Shown here: one piece after another, positions 1 through 6,399 of the stretch | Numbering within the stretch: position 1 is the stretch's first letter | Layout: every line of letters starts with the position of its first letter | Assembly (NCBI RefSeq): GCF_010500845.1 | Contig: NZ_JAAAMI010000013.1 | Coordinates: forward strand, 1 to 64,000 | From: Flagellimonas sediminis | GTDB taxonomy: Bacteria; Bacteroidota; Bacteroidia; Flavobacteriales; Flavobacteriaceae | Direction of reading: 5' to 3' | DNA: 64,000 bases | The notes under the pieces: generated by a model | What the model was told of the DNA's origin: nothing | Databases searched by the model: none | Seen by the model: the letters and a program-made list of their open reading frames with translations, nothing else | Translations under genes and position numbers: made by a program

Positions 1-83
1 AATGAGAAAAAAAATTAAAAATAAACGTTAACTTCAGCACCAAAATGAGTCGATCTCGTGCACTTGATTTGCACTGCTCACTT

Positions 84-350
84 TCATCCGCCGCAGGTGG
101 TATACATTGACCGCCCTATCCACCTTGCGGCCTTATCGATATTTCTGACTTCCCGTATATCGCATAGCACCGGCATCGATTTACCTTCTTGTAATTCCAT
201 CCGATCCTTGACTATGAGTTGTGCCGCCTTACGGTTGATACACGGCACTTTCTTGTAGATAATATGTAAAAGATCATCAGTCAACAGATATATGGCATAG
301 CTGTTTTCATGTGTTTTTTTCATCTCCGGAAAACTGGTTAGCGCAATCAA
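84..350 (-). pseudogene. Small soluble protein, probably decayed or frameshifted at its C-terminus
   Basis: An 88-codon frame reading left; a second possible start is the ATG at 323 (MKKTHENSY). The first 70 or so residues look like an ordinary soluble protein with a segment reading VLCDIREVRNIDKAARW. The last dozen residues are unlike the rest and end at a stop, while the next frame (+1) stays open to the window edge, which suggests a frameshift or a scar. From memory it resembles short Bacteroidota proteins of the DUF7793 kind, which are about 130 residues; that resemblance is unchecked. No function can be assigned. Confidence 0.4.
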
Positions 351-414
351 TTTACAAAATTACTGCAATTGATTTTTTTACAGGAGAGCTATTGACGTTA
401 ATAAAAGGATTTTG

Positions 415-449
415 GTTATCTGAAAAGGAGTATTTGTTATCTGAAAGGG
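415..449. repeat. Direct repeat upstream of the PLP enzyme gene
   Basis: GTTATCTGAAAAGG at 415-428 is repeated with one change (GTTATCTGAAAGGG) at 436-449. The copies start 21 bp apart, about two helical turns, and lie 70-105 bp before the start codon at 522. That geometry fits a regulator binding as a dimer to one face of the DNA, but no binder is known. Confidence 0.4.
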
Positions 450-500
450 ATTAAATAGAATAAGTATGATTTATCAACTTACAAAATCCGTTTCTTTTTA

Positions 501-510
501 TCACAAATAA
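501..510. promoter_or_regulatory. TCACAAATAA box shared with the tra promoter region
   Basis: The 10-mer TCACAAATAA lies 12 bp before the start at 522. The same 10-mer, with an inverted partner, lies upstream of traE at 5745-5775. Both are intergenic and precede the two main plus-strand units of the conjugative element, so a shared regulator is possible. This is inference from a short match in A+T-rich DNA. Confidence 0.3.
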
Positions 511-521
511 TATCAAATAAA

Positions 522-2927
522 ATGGCCAAGATCAAACACCACAATTTTTTGAACACTGTACATGAGGTATTCACTGATGCAAAACAAGCTGGGGTATTGC
601 ACCTTTATGCCGGCGGAAAGTCTTTTTCGGGAAGGACGATAGAAGTTGGCGGAAGGGAACTGTACCATTTTGGGACCACGGGTTATTTAGGGTTGGAACT
701 GGATCCCAGATTGAAAAAGGCCGCCAAGGAGGCCATTGATAGCTATGGGACGCAATTTCCCTTATCCAAATCCTATATCTCCAATCCGTTATATGAGAAA
801 TTGGAAAACTCGATTTCCGAAATGTATGGCTATCCCATTGTCATTACCAAAAACAGTACCCTTGGGCACTTAGGTGTCATTCCAAGTGCCGTGGATGATG
901 ACGACGTAATCATTCTGGACCACCAGGTCCATTGGAGTGTACAGAATGCGGCCAAAATGCTAAAGACCCGGAGTGTTCCCATCGAAATGATCCGGCATAA
1001 CCATTTGGAAATGTTGGAGGACAAGATCAAAAAGTACCAACATTCCAAAGGCAGGATTTGGTATATGGCCGATGGCATTTATTCCATGTACGGGGATTAT
1101 GCCCCGGTTAAGGAACTGATGGGGTTGGCAAAGAAATATTCCCAATTGCATTTTTATTTCGATGATGTTCATGGCATGAGTTGGGTGGGAAGGAATGGTA
1201 CCGGATATGTGTTGGACCAATTGGGGGAATTGCCCGAAAATGTATTGCTCTTCGGTACCCTGAGCAAGACTTTTGGGGCCAGTGGTGCAGTATTGGCCTG
1301 TTCCAACCCACAACTATATGATAAGATCAAGACCTTTGGTGGACCGTTGACCTTTTCTGCCCAATTGGAACCAGCCTCGGTAGCTGCTGCCATGGCCTCG
1401 GCACAAATCCATCTATCCCCGGAGATTTATGTGCTTCAACAAGAATTGAGGGAACGTATCGATTATTTCAATGATTGCCTTTTGATAACGGAACTTCCCT
1501 TGATCGATAGAAATGAATCACCGGTGTTCTATATCGGGACCGGTATGCCCAAGACCGGGTACAATTTTGTGAACCGTTTGATGGGGGAGGGCTTCTTTGT
1601 CAATCTCGGTATCTTTCCAGCAGTACCTGTAAAGAATACAGGTGTAAGGATTACGATTTCAAGGCATAACCAAAAAGAGGAAATCAAAGCATTGGTGGAC
1701 GCCATGGAATATCATTTTCCAAAGGCATTGGAAGATACCCAGACAGATGCCCAAAGGGTATTCCACGCCTTTAAAATGGAACCAAGGACCCTAAGTGGAC
1801 CGAAAGTATCCTCTGAACTTACCGTTGAAGTATTCGATACCATTGATCAAGTTGAAAAGGAAGAATGGAACCAAAGTTTAGGTGGGCAGGGGGTTTACGA
1901 TTGGGAGGGGCTGAAGTTTTTGGAAGAGGTATTCCAGGGTAACCCAAGAAAGGAACATAATTGGTTGTTTCGATATGTGGTCATCAAGGATGCTGATGGG
2001 GTACCAGTATTGATGACCTTTGTGACGCTTTCCCTTTGGAAGGATGATATGTTGGCACAAGCACAAATTTCTGCTGCCATTGAGGAGGAAAGGAAAACAA
2101 ATCCCTACCATTTGTCATCCATGGTCCTGTCCCTCGGTTGTCTGTTCACTGAAGGTGATCACCTGTATTGGAATGCATCACATAGGTTGGGCAAGGAGGC
2201 CAGGGACAAGCTATTGGCAACCATGGAAAAACTGGAACAGCAGTTTGGAGCCAAAATGACCGTGTTACGTGACTTTGGTGAAGATACTTCATGGAACGAA
2301 CCGCTTTACGGGCAGGGATTTTTAAGGGTGCAAATGCCCAACTCCTGTTATGTTGTCCTGGACGAGGTGGATTCCATGGAAGATTATTTGCAAAGATTGT
2401 CCTCCAGAAACAGAAGACATTTTCGAAAGGATGTCCAACCCTATCTCGATAGGGCAAAGACAGTTGTTCTCCCATCCATGTCAACAAATCAAATTGAACA
2501 GGTCAAATCCTTGTTCGGGGAAGTACAGTCCAGAAATTTGGGGCTCAATACCTTTTCCTTTCCGGACTCCCTGTTTGAAAAGATGAACGAAAACCATTTG
2601 TGGGAGTTTATTGTCCTTTGTTCATTATACCAACCTGAAAAGATAGTGGGTGTAATGTTCTGCTATACCAACTTGAAGCAAGTCTATGTGCCGGCCTTTG
2701 TGGGTATGGATTATGACGGTCTGGAAGAGTTTGCCATTTATCGCCAGTTGCTCTACCGGACCATTGAACGGGCCATTGGATTGGGCATTCCCAAAATCGA
2801 TTTTGGGTTGACCGCTGCCTTTGAGAAACGGAAACTCGGTGCAACGGTAGAGAAAAAATATGCCTATCTCCAGACCAATGACAATTTCATCCTGGAATTG
2901 CTCGGAATCATGGAAGGCCAGCATTAA
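522..2927 (+). CDS. Alpha-oxoamine synthase-like PLP enzyme fused to a GNAT/FemAB-like acyltransferase
   Basis: An 801-residue two-part protein. Residues 1-410 follow the alpha-oxoamine synthase fold (8-amino-7-oxononanoate synthase, serine palmitoyltransferase relatives). Visible marks are a stacking His in DHQVHWS (H137), the DGIYSMYGDYAP segment, DDVHG (D214-H217) in place of DEAHG, and the Schiff-base lysine in GTLSKTFGASG (K249). Residues from about 440 to the end look like a GNAT or FemAB-like acyltransferase, with a SSRNRRHFRKD stretch. The family condenses an acyl-CoA with an amino acid; the C-terminal half could then acylate the amine. The product is unknown. It is followed 12 bp later by rteC, so it appears to be element cargo or a signal-making gene of the conjugative element. 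No signal peptide, so cytosolic. Confidence 0.8.
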   Translation: MAKIKHHNFLNTVHEVFTDAKQAGVLHLYAGGKSFSGRTIEVGGRELYHFGTTGYLGLELDPRLKKAAKEAIDSYGTQFPLSKSYISNPLYEKLENSISEMYGYPIVITKNSTLGHLGVIPSAVDDDDVIILDHQVHWSVQNAAKMLKTRSVPIEMIRHNHLEMLEDKIKKYQHSKGRIWYMADGIYSMYGDYAPVKELMGLAKKYSQLHFYFDDVHGMSWVGRNGTGYVLDQLGELPENVLLFGTLSKTFGASGAVLACSNPQLYDKIKTFGGPLTFSAQLEPASVAAAMASAQIHLSPEIYVLQQELRERIDYFNDCLLITELPLIDRNESPVFYIGTGMPKTGYNFVNRLMGEGFFVNLGIFPAVPVKNTGVRITISRHNQKEEIKALVDAMEYHFPKALEDTQTDAQRVFHAFKMEPRTLSGPKVSSELTVEVFDTIDQVEKEEWNQSLGGQGVYDWEGLKFLEEVFQGNPRKEHNWLFRYVVIKDADGVPVLMTFVTLSLWKDDMLAQAQISAAIEEERKTNPYHLSSMVLSLGCLFTEGDHLYWNASHRLGKEARDKLLATMEKLEQQFGAKMTVLRDFGEDTSWNEPLYGQGFLRVQMPNSCYVVLDEVDSMEDYLQRLSSRNRRHFRKDVQPYLDRAKTVVLPSMSTNQIEQVKSLFGEVQSRNLGLNTFSFPDSLFEKMNENHLWEFIVLCSLYQPEKIVGVMFCYTNLKQVYVPAFVGMDYDGLEEFAIYRQLLYRTIERAIGLGIPKIDFGLTAAFEKRKLGATVEKKYAYLQTNDNFILELLGIMEGQH

Positions 2928-2939
2928 TGGAAAATCGTC

Positions 2940-3779
2940 ATGAAATACCAAAAGCTGCTATCAGAATTTGAAGGCCAATTGGATTCGTTGGAAAGCGGGA
3001 ACGGGGATATCCTTTTCAAAGCGGAAAAGGGAATCGTACTTGTGGAGAAGAGCATCCGAAAACTACAAAAACAGATTACGGGCAAGACCTTTGATACCCA
3101 AGCAGACGAAATCTACTTCTTTAAGCATGTCAAACCCCAAATTTTTAGTAAGCTGATCTATTATGTAAAATTGTTCAATATCGAGAGCAAGCGGCCTAGG
3201 GGAAATGATACGGCACAGATCAAGTACCTACAACTTCAGATTGACAAGTTCCAGACCTTTTTTAACGATAATCTGGAGTTTTATAATTATTACCGTCGTG
3301 GGGCGATGTCCCTGGACGAACAATATTTTGTTAGGGGGAACCGAGATCTAAGGCTTCCCCTTGAATCCTTCCACTTTTTGATCGATGACCAGTTTTCCAC
3401 CTGTCAGGATGGTACCGTGGCCACGATTATGGCCTATGACATGCTCATCGTGTACCTGAGAAAGGAGGTGGATGACCTACAAAACAATTTAGAACCCCAA
3501 AAGAACATGACCATGGAAAAACCTTCAAAACTCTTCTGGACCGGAAACAAGACCGATTTGATCGAACTTTTATATGCACTCCAATCCAGCAAATGCATCA
3601 ATAGCGGTACCACGGACATCAAGGAGTTGGCCTCGCATTTTGAACATTTTTACAATGTGGACCTCGGTAACTACTACCACACTTTTATTGATATCCGGTC
3701 CCGAAAGACCAGTAAGACCCGCTTTTTGGACAAGCTCATTGAGATGCTCAACCAACGGATGGATTCCCTGGATGAATGA
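2940..3779 (+). CDS. rteC: RteC-like regulator of conjugative transposon excision
   Basis: A 279-residue soluble protein matching the RteC family in length and layout: a helical N-terminal half, a central NYYRRG...LDEQYF region and a C-terminal part rich in aromatic residues (HFEHFYNVDLGNYYHTF). In CTnDOT, RteC switches on excision genes by binding DNA ahead of them. It starts 12 bp after the PLP-enzyme gene, so the two are probably cotranscribed. No second regulator pair (RteA/RteB) is next to it. Family assignment is from recall of the pattern; the gene's targets here are unknown, though two palindromic sites directly downstream are candidates. Confidence 0.75.
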   Translation: MKYQKLLSEFEGQLDSLESGNGDILFKAEKGIVLVEKSIRKLQKQITGKTFDTQADEIYFFKHVKPQIFSKLIYYVKLFNIESKRPRGNDTAQIKYLQLQIDKFQTFFNDNLEFYNYYRRGAMSLDEQYFVRGNRDLRLPLESFHFLIDDQFSTCQDGTVATIMAYDMLIVYLRKEVDDLQNNLEPQKNMTMEKPSKLFWTGNKTDLIELLYALQSSKCINSGTTDIKELASHFEHFYNVDLGNYYHTFIDIRSRKTSKTRFLDKLIEMLNQRMDSLDE

Positions 3780-3789
3780 GTTTTAGTTT

Positions 3790-3815
3790 TTCCCAAGTTG
3801 GTACCAACTTGGGAA
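3790..3815. repeat. 26-bp perfect palindrome with GGTACC core
   Basis: The core CCAAGTTGGTACCAACTTGG (3793-3812) extends to a perfect 26-bp palindrome. It begins 10 bp after the rteC stop. Its right half recurs at 3936-3953. It could be an operator for the HTH gene at 4064, an RteC site, a transcription terminator for rteC, or part of a transfer origin; it lacks a clear T-run on the plus strand. Confidence 0.6.
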
Positions 3816-3935
3816 TTTGCATTTTGATGGGCCATAGTGCCAGGATTATGGGTTTTCTGAGGTTTTCAATAGGTTTACAAAGGTCAAATTCAACCAAATA
3901 CCATCAAATCCTATGCATTGAAAAAAACACCCACC

Positions 3936-3953
3936 TTGGTACCAACTTGGGAA
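3936..3953. repeat. Second copy of the GGTACC-centred repeat
   Basis: TTGGTACCAACTTGGGAA repeats the right-hand 18 bases of the palindrome at 3790-3815 exactly, 138 bp further on and in the same orientation. Only the inner 10 bases remain palindromic here. The 284-bp space between rteC and the HTH gene (3780-4063) holds these two copies and no convincing gene. Confidence 0.55.
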
Positions 3954-4063
3954 GTTTTTTCAATTTTGTTTTTGAGTTTTGTCCCAGAAAGTCAAATCAG
4001 TGGATGGGTCACCAAATGACATGAAAATCATGTAGTGGCCCTTCCTATTAAATCACAAAACAC

Positions 4064-4342
4064 ATGGGAGCGACCATCATTACCACCGAAGATTTAAGGG
4101 AGTTCAAGATAGAACTGTTGGAGGACATCAAGGACCTTTTGCAGAACGAAAAGGGACAACGCAACAAAAAATGGCTCAAATCAAATGAGGTGCGGGACCT
4201 CTTGGGCATATCCCCGGGCACCCTTCAAAACCTAAGGATCAATGGGACCCTGCCCTATACAAAGATAGGAGGGGTGCTCTATTACGAATACCATGAGATC
4301 ATGGAAGTACTGGAGCAGAACAAGGTCCATAACCGCATCTAA
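4064..4342 (+). CDS. Helix-turn-helix, excisionase-type DNA-binding protein
   Basis: A 92-residue protein. Residues 1-35 form a likely coiled segment (EDLREFKIELLEDIKDLL). Residues 38-85 are a MerR/Xis-type winged HTH: KWLKSNEVRDLLGISPGTLQNLRINGTLPYTKIGG is the usual helix-turn-helix then wing pattern. Proteins of this size lie at the start of many Bacteroidota conjugative elements and act as excision factors or repressors. It ends one base before the next gene's ATG, so they are translationally close. The repeated GGTACC palindromes upstream are a natural candidate for its binding sites. Confidence 0.75.
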   Translation: MGATIITTEDLREFKIELLEDIKDLLQNEKGQRNKKWLKSNEVRDLLGISPGTLQNLRINGTLPYTKIGGVLYYEYHEIMEVLEQNKVHNRI

Positions 4343-4343
4343 G

Positions 4344-4883
4344 ATGGAGGACATCAATTATATCAAACACCTGAACGGGGTGTTTGTCCAGTTTGCCAAG
4401 GACAACCGGTTGAACCCGACCCATATCAGCCTGTACATCGGACTGTTCCAATTATGGAACCAAAATTATTTTGTGGCCGAGTTCTTTATCAGTAGGGAAG
4501 AGGCCATGGCTTATGCCAAGATCGGGTCCAAATCGACTTATCACCGTTGCATCCGCGAGCTCAGTCACTGGAACTATATTCTGTATACTCCATCCCATAA
4601 CCCCTACAAGGGCAGCCGGATCAAGATGTTCGATTTTGGGACAAGTACTGGACAAGCTATGGACAACCACCGTACCAAATTCGGGACAAGCAATGGACAA
4701 GCATTGGTACCTATAAACAAACATATACAAACAACTAAAAACAATACAAACGGGAAGAAACAAAAGAAAATGAAAAAGAAAGTTTTTGAGATCGAAGAAA
4801 ACAATGCCAAACGCACCCCCACTGTCCCATATCTGGACAACTTGCGGACCAGCAAAGACAAGGACTACAATGAGCCGTTATGA
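4344..4883 (+). CDS. Replication-initiator-like winged-helix protein of the element
   Basis: A 179-residue protein counted from the ATG at 4344, one base after the previous stop; an upstream in-frame ATG at 4293 lies inside the previous gene and is unlikely. Residues 1-100 look like a winged-helix initiator domain (ISREEAMAYAKIGSKSTYHRC is a helix-turn-helix-like stretch). Residues 98-118 carry a duplicated FGTSxGQA peptide. The tail is very Lys- and Asn-rich and probably disordered. Its stop overlaps the start of a DnaC-like ATPase gene (ATGA), the arrangement expected for an initiator and a helicase loader. The duplicated stretch contains periodic DNA repeats, reported separately. Replication role is inferred. 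Confidence 0.55.
   Translation: MEDINYIKHLNGVFVQFAKDNRLNPTHISLYIGLFQLWNQNYFVAEFFISREEAMAYAKIGSKSTYHRCIRELSHWNYILYTPSHNPYKGSRIKMFDFGTSTGQAMDNHRTKFGTSNGQALVPINKHIQTTKNNTNGKKQKKMKKKVFEIEENNAKRTPTVPYLDNLRTSKDKDYNEPL
4639..4701 (+). repeat. Iteron-like GGACAAG repeats inside the replication-type gene
   Basis: GGACAAG occurs at 4639, 4650, 4684 and 4695, with a 6/7 match at 4661. Spacings are 11, 11, 23 and 11 bp, so the copies lie on one face of the helix. Since 11 is not a multiple of three, adjacent copies are read in different frames and cannot be explained by a repeated amino-acid motif alone. A 45-bp (15-codon) peptide-level duplication explains only part of the pattern. Iterons inside or next to a rep gene are typical of plasmid-type origins. 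Confidence 0.55.
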
Positions 4884-5542
4884 ATTTTAAGGCCCCACAT
4901 ATCATCACCGAAGGTGACATAAGTTATGAACTGGGCTCCCTGAAGGGCAGGGAGATCAAATACGATTTCGAGAAGATACTGGTCTATCTCGATGCCAAGG
5001 GAAAACTCCTGTTCGGCAAAAAGTTCAGGATCCATAGGGAGGACCGGGAAATGCTGTACAAGCTCAGTCTCTACTTTATCCGGGACAGGGAACGTTGCAA
5101 ACAGTTGGGCATCGATGTGGATAAGGGCCTTCTCCTTTCAGGTCCGGTAGGCTGTGGGAAGACCAGTTTGATGAAACTGTTCAAGTTCATGGTGCCCCAC
5201 CAAAGGCCTTATGAAGTCATTCCCTCCAGGAACATTGTCTTTGGCTTCAACCATTTGGGCTATAAGATTATTGGGGACTATGGAAACACCCAATCCTTTT
5301 GTTTTGACGACCTGGGTGTGGAACCTGATGGGGTCCATTTTGGAAAGGAGTGCAATGTCATGGGGGAGATCTTATTGTCCCGCTATGAGCTGTTCACTGA
5401 CCATAAGATCAAGACCCATGCCACCACCAATCTCAATGCACAGGAACTCGAATTAAGGTATGGGAACCGAGTAAGGTCAAGAATGCGGGAACTCTTTAAC
5501 CTAGTGGGATTCGATAAGGACAGTAAGGACAAAAGAAAATAA
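4880..5542 (+). CDS. DnaC/IstB-like AAA+ ATPase
   Basis: A 220-residue ATPase. Walker A is GPVGCGKTS (G88, K94), Walker B is CFDDLG (D143, D144), sensor 1 is in HATTNLNAQELE, and an arginine-rich RVRSRMRELF near the C-terminus gives the arginine finger. The layout matches DnaC-type helicase loaders and IstB ATPases. No IstA transposase is nearby, so a loader working with the protein encoded just upstream (4-bp overlap) is the better reading. It may load the replicative helicase on the element's own origin during transfer or maintenance. The 290 bp after it (5543-5833) hold no gene. Confidence 0.7.
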   Translation: MNFKAPHIITEGDISYELGSLKGREIKYDFEKILVYLDAKGKLLFGKKFRIHREDREMLYKLSLYFIRDRERCKQLGIDVDKGLLLSGPVGCGKTSLMKLFKFMVPHQRPYEVIPSRNIVFGFNHLGYKIIGDYGNTQSFCFDDLGVEPDGVHFGKECNVMGEILLSRYELFTDHKIKTHATTNLNAQELELRYGNRVRSRMRELFNLVGFDKDSKDKRK

Positions 5543-5744
5543 GGTTTTGTGGCGGTGTAGTATGTAGCTTTGAATTTTGGCGAATTGCAACACTTTTTGA
5601 TGGGCCGATCAGCCACTTTTGACGTTTTTGGGCTGGAGGGATTGGAACCAGATGGCACTTATCAACAGGGAGTGTTCGCTTTTTCATTAAATCTGCATGG
5701 ATTCCAGACCAATTGAACCTGTTTCAATGCAACTATAATGATAT

Positions 5745-5775
5745 TCACAAATAACTGATTATCAATTATTTGTGA
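5745..5775. promoter_or_regulatory. Inverted repeat upstream of the tra operon
   Basis: TCACAAATAA (5745-5754) and TTATTTGTGA (5766-5775) are perfect 10-bp inverted arms around an 11-bp spacer. The centre lies about 75 bp before traE. The left arm also occurs before the gene at 522. A+T-rich arms with no T-run favour an operator over a terminator. Confidence 0.45.
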
Positions 5776-5833
5776 TGTGTATTCCATTAATTTTCACATA
5801 TCAATAATCGTCTAACCCTTAAACGTTTACGAT

Positions 5834-6121
5834 ATGCGAAAATCTTTCTTCATCACCTTAATGTTGCTTTTTACCTCCAGTGCCCTTTTGGCCCAGATCG
5901 GGGGTATTGAGGATTCGGTCAACGATATTTCAGACACCATTCGGGCCATATTTCCCATCATATTGGGGGTCATCTTTTTAGTGGGCTTCCTTTTTAATGC
6001 CGGACATTTCTTTGGAGAGAATGCTGACCTAAAAAGGGGCATTACCCGGGTCTTGGTCTTTGTGTTGATTGCCGGGGCCGTTGTGGGCATCTTTACCTAT
6101 CTCATCGGAATTGTGGTCTGA
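5834..6121 (+). CDS. traE: Conjugative transposon protein TraE (DUF4134-type)
   Basis: A 95-residue membrane protein with a signal-like N-terminus (residues 1-20, ending SSALLAQ) and two further hydrophobic segments (about 37-58 and 70-93). Size, order and position directly before a DUF4133-like protein and the VirB4-type ATPase match TraE of CTnDOT-type elements, which is thought to be the pilin-like, VirB2-like subunit. Its stop overlaps the next start (TGATG). It is first in the tra operon and follows the inverted repeat at 5745-5775. Confidence 0.7.
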   Translation: MRKSFFITLMLLFTSSALLAQIGGIEDSVNDISDTIRAIFPIILGVIFLVGFLFNAGHFFGENADLKRGITRVLVFVLIAGAVVGIFTYLIGIVV

Positions 6122-6399
6122 TGAAACAGTTCGAGGTCTATAGAAATATACGAAAACGGGCCATGATCATGGGACTGTCCATTTCCCTGTTTGCCTTGAT
6201 GATGGTTGCTGTCATCGGTTCGCTTTTGATCATCATTTTTTCTTTTCATTTTGGTGTCATCGTGTGCCTACTGCTCTTCAATGCCCTGCTCTATGGGGCA
6301 TTGTTGCAGTGGGTGAAGAAACCCTTCCAATTCAAGGTAGTGCAAACCTTTCCCAAGATTATAAGCCTCAAACAATTGAATCCCATTGACTATGTCTAA
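6121..6399 (+). CDS. traF: Conjugative transposon protein TraF (DUF4133-type)
   Basis: A 92-residue inner-membrane protein with one long hydrophobic hairpin (about residues 15-63) and a basic start. It sits between TraE and the TraG ATPase and overlaps both (1 bp before, 8 bp after). This is the VirB3-like position in type IV secretion clusters; VirB3 proteins are small membrane partners of the VirB4 ATPase. The assignment rests mainly on order and size. Confidence 0.65.
   Translation: MKQFEVYRNIRKRAMIMGLSISLFALMMVAVIGSLLIIIFSFHFGVIVCLLLFNALLYGALLQWVKKPFQFKVVQTFPKIISLKQLNPIDYV

Noticed and set aside
3776..4024. Open frame running through the repeat region after rteC
   Set aside because: Its translation is driven by the palindromes and has no protein-like pattern; the region is better read as regulatory.
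4639..4701. CRISPR-like or simple tandem repeat
   Set aside because: Repeats are 7 bases long with 4-base spacers in a coding region; too short and too close for CRISPR. No other repeat array was seen in the window.
4880..5542. IstB helper of an IS21-type insertion sequence
   Set aside because: No IstA transposase or terminal inverted repeats flank it; the overlap with an initiator-like gene favours a helicase-loader role.
5745..5775. Rho-independent terminator after the DnaC-like gene
   Set aside because: The stem is A+T-rich and the plus strand has no T-run after it; an operator reading is preferred.
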